The notes below the pieces were generated by a model. The model was not told where the DNA came from, did not search any database, and saw only the letters and a program-made list of their open reading frames with translations. Below, in pieces: positions 6,594 through 14,219 of a stretch of 32,135 nucleotides of DNA (position 1 is its first letter; each line of letters starts with the position of its first letter). The stretch comes from Desulfurococcales archaeon (lineage in GTDB: Archaea; Thermoproteota; Thermoprotei_A; Sulfolobales; Acidilobaceae). The DNA lies in contig WAOT01000002.1 in NCBI GenBank assembly GCA_015521115.1, positions 1 to 32,135 of the forward strand. The letters are read 5' to 3'. Both the position numbers and the translations under genes were made by a program.

Positions 6594-8758
6594 TAATCTA
6601 GCGACCTGCTTCCCTCCTGGAGCCTCTCGAGTATTAGGTCTACGCTCCTCCACCTCTCCTCCTTCCTCTTCCTTAAGCACTTCATTATGAGCTGGTCAAG
6701 CCACTCCGGGATGCCCGGGTTCAGACTGCTTGGCGGTGGGGGCTCAGAATTTACGATCTTATATGCTAGTGCTAGGGGGTTATCCGCTATGAACGGTGGC
6801 TGGCCTGTCAGCATCTCATATAGTAGTGCCCCCAACTGCCATATGTCAGTTCTCCAGTCCGGCATCCCGAAGGTTGCAGGGTCTATTTGCTCCGGTGCGG
6901 CGTATAGTAGGGTTCCCTTGAAGCCTGTCGATCCCGTTGTAGAGGCTTGGAGGAGAACCTTTGCGAGGCCGAAGTCTGTCAGCTTCGCCCTGCCCTCCCC
7001 GTCGAAGAGTATGTTCTCGGGCTTTATGTCTCGGTGCACTACCCCCATGTGGTGGGCGTAGCTTAGGGCCTCCCCGACGTCCCTTGCTATCTTAATTGCC
7101 TCCTTGAGGCCGAGCCTACCCCTTTCGGTAAGGACTCTCCTCAGGCTACCCCCCTCCATGAGCTCCATTGCGATATACGGTATAGGGGCGACCCCATAGT
7201 CAATAACCCTCACAATATTGGGGTGGTTGAGCTTGCTCCACGTCTCAGCCTCCCTCTTGAAGGTCTCTATCAGGCTCCCCGATAGCGTTGAGCCCAGCTC
7301 TATCCTCGGGATCTTGAGAGCCACCTTCTCGCCCGTGTCCTCCTTGACCGCTAGGTAGACTGTGCTGAACCCGCCACTACCGAGGCGCTTTATTATCTTG
7401 TAACCGCTAACAGGTAACTCCTCGCTAATGGGCGCCACTACAGGCTGGGGTGCCGGAGGCCCCTCCTCCCTCTTACGGGCCGGCCCGGGTGTGGGCGGCT
7501 CCTCCACCCGCTCAACTGGGGGCTTCTCCCCCTTGGGGGCTGGCTCGACCTGTACTCTGAGGCGTGTTGACACTTTCAGCGGGTCTGCGGTAATTGAGAC
7601 GACATAGGGGCCCTTCAGATCCTCCCCGGCCCTAATGGTGAACGTGTGACTGCCTTCACCCTCTACGCTCACCTCAAGGGGCTCCACCATTAGGCCACGT
7701 GGAGTTGTTACTCGGAGAGTGCACTGCTGGGGGCAGCTATACTCGACTCTGAAGCTACCAGCATCTCCCTGCTTGAGTTTTAGGATGGAGGGTGAGACTA
7801 GGATCTTGGCTGAGGATACAGGCCTATACACGCCTTCAGACCCCCGCCCGGAAGGGGAGGGCGGTGGTGCTGGGGGCCGGGGAGCATGTAGGCTAGACCC
7901 GCCAGCGGATCGTTTCTTATAGAGGAGGTATGCTGGTGCGCCGATCACTAATGCTAGGAAGACTAGGCCTAGTATAGCGGAGCCAGTACCCAGTTTTTCA
8001 GAGCTTGTAGTCCCGCTAGGTGGCTGTGGTGGTGGTTGCGGTGGGGGCGAGGAATATGATGTGCCGTTTCCTCCATGTGTTGGTATTGAGATGTTTGGGC
8101 GCTCGAAGGATATTTGAGAATATATAGTTAGCCCCAGGAACGTCCTGTACTCAGGGCTGTAGAGGAGGAGCACGTCCTCCGCTTTAGACCCGTTTATCCA
8201 CTCGGATAGCAGGATCTGGTAAGCCTTGTACCTCCCCCAGACATCTACCGGCCCGTATACTGCGACCTCTGTGGGCAGCGTTATGCTAGTGCTGTTACCT
8301 AGGTTGTCTCTGATATAAAACGTCGTGTACATCGAGGTGTTCGTATATATTGGGGGCCAGCTGTTACTGAGATTCGCTAGGTCGCTGAGGTTTAGAGGGA
8401 TTGGGGGGCTCATGAGGACATGTATCTCATAGCCCCCTGGATAGTAATATGAGAGTGAGTGTAGATTGCCCAGTCCGTCTATAATCAGCTCGACTGATAA
8501 TGTGCCGCCGGATGTCGTGTTAGCAAGGAATGAGACGGAGACACACTCTCCAGCAGCGCCAGCGCATGTTGCACTAGGGCTGACCTTAAGCCTTCCCCCT
8601 GTGTAGCTATAGTTGTAGCCTGCTAGGTCGCTCACATTAGTGTATACGACGTCTACGTCCGGGTTTATCCATGAGGGTATGGCCTGCACCGTCTGGGGTA
8701 GTAGGGATAGGGCTATTAGTGTGTAAAGGAGTACCGCAATAATAGTAGTATTCTTCAA
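6593..8758 (-). CDS. Receptor-like membrane Ser/Thr protein kinase, 721 aa
   Basis: TTG 8758 is preferred as start because GAGGTGG ends 5 bases before it, and it gives a clean signal peptide (MKNTTIIAVLLYTL... ending PQTVQA). Residues ~30-235 are an extracytoplasmic Tyr/Ser/Asn-rich domain with many glycosylation sequons. A Pro-rich spacer leads to a transmembrane helix at ~259-280 followed by YKKR. Residues ~315-405 look like an Ig-like beta domain, then a Pro-rich linker. The kinase domain spans ~453-716: glycine loop GSGGFSTVY, VALK Lys482, HRDIKPEN with catalytic Asp577, DFG 595-597, the APE segment and DIWQLGALLYEML. All catalytic residues are present. It directly follows an FHA gene, whose product probably binds its phosphothreonines. 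The domain order resembles bacterial PknB-type receptors with the ends reversed. Confidence 0.93.
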   Translation of the reverse strand: MKNTTIIAVLLYTLIALSLLPQTVQAIPSWINPDVDVVYTNVSDLAGYNYSYTGGRLKVSPSATCAGAAGECVSVSFLANTTSGGTLSVELIIDGLGNLHSLSYYYPGGYEIHVLMSPPIPLNLSDLANLSNSWPPIYTNTSMYTTFYIRDNLGNSTSITLPTEVAVYGPVDVWGRYKAYQILLSEWINGSKAEDVLLLYSPEYRTFLGLTIYSQISFERPNISIPTHGGNGTSYSSPPPQPPPQPPSGTTSSEKLGTGSAILGLVFLALVIGAPAYLLYKKRSAGGSSLHAPRPPAPPPSPSGRGSEGVYRPVSSAKILVSPSILKLKQGDAGSFRVEYSCPQQCTLRVTTPRGLMVEPLEVSVEGEGSHTFTIRAGEDLKGPYVVSITADPLKVSTRLRVQVEPAPKGEKPPVERVEEPPTPGPARKREEGPPAPQPVVAPISEELPVSGYKIIKRLGSGGFSTVYLAVKEDTGEKVALKIPRIELGSTLSGSLIETFKREAETWSKLNHPNIVRVIDYGVAPIPYIAMELMEGGSLRRVLTERGRLGLKEAIKIARDVGEALSYAHHMGVVHRDIKPENILFDGEGRAKLTDFGLAKVLLQASTTGSTGFKGTLLYAAPEQIDPATFGMPDWRTDIWQLGALLYEMLTGQPPFIADNPLALAYKIVNSEPPPPSSLNPGIPEWLDQLIMKCLRKRKEERWRSVDLILERLQEGSRSLD

Positions 8759-8770
8759 TGGAACCACCTC

Positions 8771-9721
8771 CTACATGCTTTTCAGTTTGATCTCGATCAC
8801 CTTGACCAATGTAGAGAGCTCCATGCGGAGCCTATTCAGCTGGGCAGGGCTATGCCTCCCCTTGACTACAAGGTCTGCTATCGAGGCGATCTCGTCCACC
8901 ATCTTCTTGTCCACGATTTTCAGTAGCACCTTGCTGGTTTCTTGGAGGATTAGGATAGCCCTGACGTTCTCCACAGCCTCCTCTATCTTCTTCTCATCCC
9001 TGGGCTCCAACTCGAGAGCGTGGATCGCCTCTTTAAGCATATTCTCAATGCTCAGTAGGACTGTCCTCTCATAGTCCTTCGTGGAGGTGCCCCTACCCTC
9101 AATCCTTATCCGATGCCCCTCATCAGCGTCGAAGCTCGTCTTAACATCCCTTGGGGCGACCACAATAATCCTACCGTCCTCCAGCTTTAGGCTCCTCGTG
9201 TAGAGCTCCCTGGAGAGGCGGGCCTTCGAGGAGTCAAGTACTAGGATCTCACCCGGCTTCGTGGGCTCAACGACTACATCCTCCGAGAGGATGCCCACCT
9301 TGAAGGAGGCCTGTGCACCCACTGTTATAATGTCTCCAGGCCTCGCCAGCACCTCAAGCAGGGGCTCAATCCTCTCCCCGTTAACATATGTCCCGTTAAG
9401 GCTGCCCCTACCATGTGTTCCGACATCCTTAACCAGGACACCCTTAACCGATGGCTTAAGGAGGGCGTGCCTCCTAGAGACTGTGGAGTCCTCGTATCCC
9501 GTCGCCACGTACTCGCCCGTGTCCTCCCTGTAGAGTATGACACTGTAAGGGTCGAGGCCGGGGGCCTTGATCTTCCATCCCCCCGGCCTCCCTATCCATG
9601 TAGGCGCCTCGACGATATACCTCCGCCTACTCCCTTTGAGATCGTTCCATATGAGTGTGTAACGCCTACCAGCCATCCTCATCCACACCTTACCCTGCCC
9701 AGACCCATAGGCCCCGGCCAC
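8771..9721 (-). CDS. FHA-domain protein, 316 aa
   Basis: The N-terminal FHA domain (~38-145) has the phosphothreonine-binding signature: IGRPG at 43-47, STVSRRHALL with Ser82, Arg83 and His85, and GSLNGTYVNGERI with Asn109-Gly110. FHA domains bind pThr peptides. Residues ~150-215 are a beta-rich linker, and ~215-316 are helical (ENMLKEAIHALELEP, EEAVENVRAILILQETSKVL, NRLRMELSTLVKVIEIKL). There is no signal or membrane segment, so it is cytoplasmic. GTG 9721 opens the longest frame; ATG codons at residues 14 and 16 are alternatives near GGTAAGGTGTGG. It ends 12 bases before the kinase start, and the kinase ribosome site abuts its stop, so the two are co-expressed. It is the obvious adaptor for the kinase. 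Confidence 0.93.
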   Translation of the reverse strand: MAGAYGSGQGKVWMRMAGRRYTLIWNDLKGSRRRYIVEAPTWIGRPGGWKIKAPGLDPYSVILYREDTGEYVATGYEDSTVSRRHALLKPSVKGVLVKDVGTHGRGSLNGTYVNGERIEPLLEVLARPGDIITVGAQASFKVGILSEDVVVEPTKPGEILVLDSSKARLSRELYTRSLKLEDGRIIVVAPRDVKTSFDADEGHRIRIEGRGTSTKDYERTVLLSIENMLKEAIHALELEPRDEKKIEEAVENVRAILILQETSKVLLKIVDKKMVDEIASIADLVVKGRHSPAQLNRLRMELSTLVKVIEIKLKSM

Positions 9722-9777
9722 ATGGGGGCCGGTCTAGCCCCCCTGAGCGGAACTGTGGGTGCGCCTGGGAAATAAGC

Positions 9778-9790
9778 AAAATTTAAAAAT
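9778..9790 (-). promoter_or_regulatory. TATA-like promoter of the FHA-kinase operon
   Basis: The gap 9722-9819 contains the only long A/T block in this region, centred on AAATTTAAAAATT. Read on the minus strand it places a start site near 9755, about 30 bases before the FHA start. It separates FHA-kinase from the coiled-coil genes upstream. The adjoining T-rich stretch could also end the upstream transcript. Confidence 0.45.
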
Positions 9791-9819
9791 TGAATTATAT
9801 TATTTTCTACTCATTACCG

Positions 9820-10344
9820 CTACTTCTCCTCTTCCCCCTTCATCTTCTCCATGATCTTCTTTGTCCTAGCGTCCACGGGGTACCCACCGATCTCGGGGCC
9901 GATCGCCGCGACTATTGCCTCCACGTTCTGGTCAAAGCTCTCCTTCTCGAACTTGATGTCAGCGAGCTTATCGATGAGCTTCTCGGGGTCCACCTTCTTG
10001 ATCTTCTCCCATATACCCTTCTTCTTCAGCTGCGCCTCCCAGCGCTTGAGCCTTATTAGGTTTATGAGCGCCTGCCTCTGCCTGAGTAGGTCTCCGTACT
10101 CCCGCTGTTTTGAGGCGATCTCGTCTTCGATGTTCTTGATCTTCTCCGCTATCATTACCTTCTCTCCTTCCGGCACGTTCTTCCCGTACTCGTATAGCCT
10201 CTCCTTCTCTGCCTCGAGCCTCTGGATCTGTCTTAGAACCATGTTGGCCCTAGTCTCGACACGGATCCTCTCCTTCTCTAGCTCCTCAATACTCACCTTA
10301 TCTATCCAGTCCGCTCCCCTCCCACGGAGGAACCCGAACACCAT
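9820..10344 (-). CDS. Small charged helical protein, ESCRT-III/PspA-like outline, 174 aa
   Basis: I chose ATG 10344 because GGAGGTG lies ~8 bases upstream; the longer frame from 10371 adds nine residues before that site. The N-terminus is short, basic and hydrophobic (MVFGFLRGRG). A long helical hairpin follows: helix 1 from VETRANMVLRQIQRLEAEKERL, a turn near NVPEGEK, and helix 2 AEKIKNIEDEIASKQREYGDLLRQRQALINLIRL. Shorter helices and KFEKESFDQNVEAIVAAIG come next, with a charged tail. That order (basic N-terminal helix, antiparallel hairpin, small helices) matches ESCRT-III and PspA folds, which polymerise on membranes. This is a shape argument only; no AAA partner (CdvC/Vps4) is present. 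It lies between the FHA-kinase pair and two other coiled-coil genes. Confidence 0.75.
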   Translation of the reverse strand: MVFGFLRGRGADWIDKVSIEELEKERIRVETRANMVLRQIQRLEAEKERLYEYGKNVPEGEKVMIAEKIKNIEDEIASKQREYGDLLRQRQALINLIRLKRWEAQLKKKGIWEKIKKVDPEKLIDKLADIKFEKESFDQNVEAIVAAIGPEIGGYPVDARTKKIMEKMKGEEEK

Positions 10345-10380
10345 CCCAACACACCTCCACGCTATACGCATATCCTGTTA

Positions 10381-10452
10381 CACAGGGGCTTGACCCGGAG
10401 ACGCCGCATGCCGCCCCCGAGTGCATGCGGCCCTTCTGACCCCTGCGGGGTC
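10381..10452. promoter_or_regulatory. Nested inverted repeats between two coiled-coil genes
   Basis: A perfect 9-bp inverted repeat GCCGCATGC (10403-10411) / GCATGCGGC (10423-10431) has an 11-base loop. Around it CACAGGGG (10381-10388) can pair with CCCCTGCG (10440-10447), with one G-U pair in the minus-strand RNA. A second hairpin, GACCCC (10438-10443) TGC GGGGTC (10447-10452), uses the same bases as the outer stem, so the two folds exclude each other. It occupies most of the 133-base gap between the genes at 9820-10344 and 10478-11080 and would lie in their minus-strand transcript. Confidence 0.45.
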
Positions 10453-10477
10453 GCCAGGGGAAACACTCATGTCGGGG

Positions 10478-11080
10478 TTAGGTTAGGGGGCCTCCCAGCA
10501 GGAGGCGGAGAGTCTCTATCCCCCTCTCAGTCCTCTCAACCTTCTCCCCGACCTTTGAGAGTAGCTTGTACACCCCCTCGACGGGCTCCTCACCCTTCTC
10601 GACCCTGCTCAGGATCTTCTCGACCTCTCTAGCGGCCTTTGGGCCTAGGAGTGTCCTGATCCTCTTCTTAGCCTCGAGCAGGGTGTTCTCGAGCTCTAGA
10701 AGTGCTTCTAGGTCTTCAATGAGGCTGTCAGTGTTCTGTATACTGTTCATTAGCATCCTCCTCTGGACTGGCCTCTTAGCGTATTGGAGCGCCTTGGAGA
10801 GCTCCTCCCTCCTCTTGTAGAGGTCGTCGAGCATTGCCGTGAGCTTAACGATCTCCGCCTGCTCGACGGTCAGCCCCTTACTGGCGAGCTTCTTCCTCCT
10901 ACGGTAGATCAGGTACGCTGCAGCGAGGGCCACACCCACAGCAGCCCCCGCCGCAGGGCCTGCCTGGAGTCCGACTACTGCTGAGACAGCCCTCCTGCCG
11001 ATCTCGATAAGTATGTTCCCCGTGTCAACAAGGGCTCCGCCCGCCTCGTCTCTCAGGTTCTCGAGGTCGTCCATGCCCAC
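10478..11080 (-). CDS. Membrane-anchored coiled-coil protein, 200 aa
   Basis: I do not recognise a named family. Residues ~1-30 are a short helical N-terminus. A Gly/Ala-rich membrane segment (~31-58, SAVVGLQAGPAAGAAVGVALAAAYLIY) ends in the stop-transfer cluster RRRKK. The rest is a cytoplasmic helical or coiled-coil region (AEIVKLTAMLDDLYKRREELSKAL, IEDLEALLELENTLLEAKKRIRTLL, VEKILSRVEKGEEPVEGVYKLLSKV). It starts 13 bases after the end of the large coiled-coil gene upstream, so the two are one operon. It probably anchors a coiled-coil assembly at the membrane that carries the kinase. Confidence 0.78.
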   Translation of the reverse strand: MGMDDLENLRDEAGGALVDTGNILIEIGRRAVSAVVGLQAGPAAGAAVGVALAAAYLIYRRRKKLASKGLTVEQAEIVKLTAMLDDLYKRREELSKALQYAKRPVQRRMLMNSIQNTDSLIEDLEALLELENTLLEAKKRIRTLLGPKAAREVEKILSRVEKGEEPVEGVYKLLSKVGEKVERTERGIETLRLLLGGPLT

Positions 11081-11093
11081 TCCACTACACCTC

Positions 11094-13067
11094 CTAGGCC
11101 GCCTCCTTGTAGACGAAGATGAGCTCTCCCTTCTCCACCTTCACCTTACCCACCCCCTCCTTCTGGAGCTTCTCAACAGCCGCTCTAACAGCCTTGGGGG
11201 ACATACCGGTCTTTTTAACGAGCTCTTTCAGGCGGAAGTGGGGCAGTGCTGGTGAGCGTGCTAGTGCCTCGTATTTCAGCTCCTTGATCTTGAGGGCAGC
11301 CTTCTCTATCTCCTCCAACGGTGTTAAGGGCCTCAATACCGCGGCGAACCTCTCGACAACAGGATCTGCTGGGTGATGGTATACCTCACCTGTTAGAGGA
11401 TCGAAGAGTATTAGTGTGAGGCTACTCGATAGGAACATCCTGTGGAAGTCTGTCCCCGCCACGTACTCCTGCAGTTTTCTCGTAAACCCTGTCGGGCTCA
11501 TCACCATTAGGACGTGATAGTAGCCGTTGTTCCTTGCCTCCATAGCCCTCTGGCTGGCGAGTGATAGGGCTTCGCCAAGCTTCATGGGCTCGAGGTCGTA
11601 CCCCTCCCTCTCATACCTCTCAGGCCTCACGAACGATAGGGCCTCTATGACTAGCCTCCTCCTCTTCCTCAAGACCCCCTCGTAGACTATGTACCTCGAG
11701 AACCTCCCCTTAGGCCCGCTACTGTCCGGGTGGAGTGCTCCCTCCTCGATGTTAGCCTTACCCCAGCTCTTTATCTTGACCTCCTTCCTACTCAGGGGGT
11801 CGTAGAGGGTTAGGGGGAGCCTGTTCATGTGGTAGTTGAACCTCTCAATGAACACGCTCTCATAGCCTAGGGCGTCCTCGAAGCTGGCAGGCCTCTCCTC
11901 ACTCTCACCCTTTATGGCTGACTCCAGCTCTCCCAGCTTAGCCTCAAGCGTCTGCTTCTCTGCCTCAAGGGCCTCCTTGGCCGTCGAGTACTCTCTAAGC
12001 ATGTTCTCGAGTTCCGCGATCCTTGACTTGAGCCTCTCGGCCTCAGCCTCAAGGGCCTCCTTAGCGGCCTTGTCCTGGCTGTACTGTTGTGTTAGCTGCT
12101 CCAGCTCTTTCCTCTTCTCCTCCAGCTCCTTGCGGGCCTTCTCGAGATCCTCCTCGACACGGCCCAGCTTGGACTGTAGCTCCTCGATACGGGATGCCAG
12201 CTCCTCCTTATCCCTCCTCAGGTAGTCGAGCTCCATGAGGATCTTCTCCTTCTCGACCTCCCTTGCTGCCAGGGCAGCACTCAGCTCTTCAACCCTCTGG
12301 AGGAGGGACTGCCTCTCCTCCTCTAGCACCTCGACCTGCCTCTCCAGCTCCGGTAGCCCGAGCTCTTTCTCTACCTTCTCGCGGATCTCCTTCTCAATCC
12401 TCTCCCTCAGCTCCGCACTCTCGAGCAGGGCCTTCTCATAGTCTGTGAAAAGCCTGAGGAGCCATGCGGGCTGCTGGTCTAGGAGCCTCTTCACGGCCTC
12501 GACAATGTTCTTGAACCTCCTCGAGTAGCGGGCTTGGAGGGCCTTGCTGACTGTAGCCCTAATCTTACCCTGTGTAGTCCACGTCTTTATGAGGCCTGAG
12601 AAGTCCACGTACTGCTTCCTCACGGCCTCGGCCACTAGGTCATATATCTCGCCGCTCCTCGAAACCAGGAGGTCTGCTAGCCTGTCTGGAGGAGTCACCT
12701 CGGGGTCTAGCTTGTTGAACCTCTCAAACTCCCTTAGGATCTCGATCTCGTCCTCAGTGAACATGGACATGATCTGCTTGGCGACGGGGTCTTCCGTCTT
12801 TTTACCTTTAAGGGCCGCAGCGATCTTGAGGAGCGCCCCATTAATGATACTGTTTATCTCGTCATACTCCTCCTTGCTCAGCGCCCGGAAGCACTTCCTG
12901 CGGAACTCCACCATCGTCTTCATAAGCTTTTGGGCGTCATCTAGTATTATGAAGTCCGGCAGGCTCTCTAGGCTTAGGAGATCCTCGCTCTCGAATATCC
13001 TGCGCGCGTCACTCACGAGGTCGTCGACGCACTCCCGGTAAAGGCTACTGGACTCCAATCCGACCAC
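11094..13067 (-). CDS. Long coiled-coil protein with C-terminal winged helix, 657 aa
   Basis: Residues 1-210 are helical and globular. Residues ~212-388 form a long, highly charged coiled coil with near-repeating blocks (AAKEALEAEAERL and TAKEALEAEKQTL). Residues ~395-580 are a mixed alpha/beta domain of unknown type (RLVIEALSFVRPERY, YYHVLMVMSPTGFTRKLQEY, TLILFDPLTGEVYHHP). Residues ~608-655 look like a winged helix-turn-helix (RLKELVKKTGMSPKAVRAAVEKL). No membrane segment is present. The start is GTG 13067 or TTG 13058. It heads the operon with the membrane-anchored coiled-coil gene and diverges from the K+ channel. SMC- or Rad50-like ATPase motifs are absent, so it is not an SMC protein. 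The winged helix could bind DNA or act as a protein-interaction module. Confidence 0.82.
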   Translation of the reverse strand: MVGLESSSLYRECVDDLVSDARRIFESEDLLSLESLPDFIILDDAQKLMKTMVEFRRKCFRALSKEEYDEINSIINGALLKIAAALKGKKTEDPVAKQIMSMFTEDEIEILREFERFNKLDPEVTPPDRLADLLVSRSGEIYDLVAEAVRKQYVDFSGLIKTWTTQGKIRATVSKALQARYSRRFKNIVEAVKRLLDQQPAWLLRLFTDYEKALLESAELRERIEKEIREKVEKELGLPELERQVEVLEEERQSLLQRVEELSAALAAREVEKEKILMELDYLRRDKEELASRIEELQSKLGRVEEDLEKARKELEEKRKELEQLTQQYSQDKAAKEALEAEAERLKSRIAELENMLREYSTAKEALEAEKQTLEAKLGELESAIKGESEERPASFEDALGYESVFIERFNYHMNRLPLTLYDPLSRKEVKIKSWGKANIEEGALHPDSSGPKGRFSRYIVYEGVLRKRRRLVIEALSFVRPERYEREGYDLEPMKLGEALSLASQRAMEARNNGYYHVLMVMSPTGFTRKLQEYVAGTDFHRMFLSSSLTLILFDPLTGEVYHHPADPVVERFAAVLRPLTPLEEIEKAALKIKELKYEALARSPALPHFRLKELVKKTGMSPKAVRAAVEKLQKEGVGKVKVEKGELIFVYKEAA

Positions 13068-13080
13068 GCACCGACCCTTT

Positions 13081-13100
13081 AAATGGGGTGCCCCCCATTT
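13081..13100. promoter_or_regulatory. Perfect palindrome in the divergent coiled-coil / K+ channel gap
   Basis: AAATGGGG (13081-13088), loop TGCC, and CCCCATTT (13093-13100) form an 8-bp perfect inverted repeat 14 bases upstream of the coiled-coil gene start. It overlaps a TTTAAA box (13078-13083). The rest of the gap 13068-13226 is AT-rich, with TATA-like TTATTATAAG near 13129-13138 that could serve the channel gene. The palindrome is placed where a repressor or activator would control the minus-strand operon. Confidence 0.45.
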
Positions 13101-13226
13101 TCGGGGTTTGATTAACCGCCTATTAAGGTTATTATAAGATGGTTTTGACTCAGAAGATCAAACCTTACTTATTAGATTCCCTCCACATCACTACCTCAAA
13201 GCCGGGACAAGACTAGTATATGAGGC

Positions 13227-14219
13227 GTGTGGGAGTTGGTTAACAGGCTGGAGGAGATCCTGCGCAGCCTCAAGAGGAGGGTAGAGGAGATCCTCGCGGG
13301 CTTGAAGGGTGAGGAGAAGGTTAGGGGGAGAGTCCTCGAGACCTGGGAGAGGTCTAAAAGGATTGCAGAGGAGTTCAGGAGGGAGCTGTTCGGGGACACG
13401 CTTTTCACAGAGACAATAATAACGAGCCTCATAGTCCTGAGCGTCCTCGTGCTTGTGGCCGACTTCCTCTTCCCCGCCGGCAGCGTGCAGGCCAGGAGCA
13501 TTTACAACCTCGACCTCCTGATATGCGCTATCCTGGCGCTGGAGTTCGTGTATAGGCTTCTGAGGAGTAGGGATAAGGGGGCTTTCCTCTCGCACTACTG
13601 GTATGAGGTGCTGGCCCTAACTCCGGCATATGCTACTGTGGCAATCAACGCACCCGTCCTAGCCGCTTTCCTAAGGCTTTTCAGGCTCGTCAGGGTTTAT
13701 AGGGTCTATAAGGTTCTTGGACGCCAGAACATCTATGTATGGATGCTCATCGATATAATCAGGGAGGCACGCCTCCTCCAGCTCCTAGTAGTGTTCCTCG
13801 TAGGCCTCAGCTTTACAAGCGTCATAGCATTCATGGCCGAGGCGAGGGCCCCAGGCTCTACTATCAGAACACTGACCGACGCCTTCTGGTGGAGCCTTGC
13901 TACAGTCACAACAGTTGGCTACGGGGACGTCGTGCCAGTAACGCCTATCGGCCGGGCCATAGGGGTCATACTTATGCTCTTCGGCATAGCAGTCCTGGGC
14001 GGCTTCATAAGCTTGACCAGCACGAGCGTCATGAGCGTCCTATCAAGGTATCAGAGGGTCATGAGGGAGCAGGCGCTAGCGGAGGACTACATGAAGCTCC
14101 GCTATCTCGCTGCGAGGATAACTGAGCTCTCAGAGGAGGAGTACCATAAAATGCTCGAGCTCGCAGAGAGGCTCCGCTCCTCGGGCCCAGGCCGGGAGGA
14201 CGGCTTAGAGGACTCCTAG
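13227..14219 (+). CDS. Voltage-gated K+ channel, KvAP-like, 330 aa
   Basis: A six-segment potassium channel. Residues 1-58 are an unusually long charged helical N-terminus. S1 lies at ~63-83, S2 ~94-111 and S3 ~124-142. S4 (~147-163) has positive residues every third position (Arg150, Arg153, Arg156, Arg159, Lys162). S5 is ~183-204, the selectivity filter is TTVGYGD at 228-234 and S6 ~243-262. A helical cytoplasmic tail follows. The filter and following PVTPIGRAIGV segment resemble KvAP of Aeropyrum. GTG 13227 is only one base from TGAGG; TTG 13236 is a plausible alternative. It converges with the amidohydrolase (15-base overlap) and diverges from the coiled-coil operon. Confidence 0.93.
   Translation: MWELVNRLEEILRSLKRRVEEILAGLKGEEKVRGRVLETWERSKRIAEEFRRELFGDTLFTETIITSLIVLSVLVLVADFLFPAGSVQARSIYNLDLLICAILALEFVYRLLRSRDKGAFLSHYWYEVLALTPAYATVAINAPVLAAFLRLFRLVRVYRVYKVLGRQNIYVWMLIDIIREARLLQLLVVFLVGLSFTSVIAFMAEARAPGSTIRTLTDAFWWSLATVTTVGYGDVVPVTPIGRAIGVILMLFGIAVLGGFISLTSTSVMSVLSRYQRVMREQALAEDYMKLRYLAARITELSEEEYHKMLELAERLRSSGPGREDGLEDS

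Noticed and set aside
10381-10452. H/ACA guide RNA on the minus strand
   Set aside because: An ACA follows the outer stem, but the distance from the upper stem to ACA is ~24 bases instead of 14-16; kept only as an unexplained structured element.
12263-12448. Plus-strand Ser/Pro-rich frames opposite the coiled-coil gene
   Set aside because: They are shadows of the Glu/Leu-rich coiled-coil codons on the other strand.
11094-13067. SMC/Rad50-type ATPase
   Set aside because: The coiled coil is flanked by domains without Walker A, signature or Walker B motifs.
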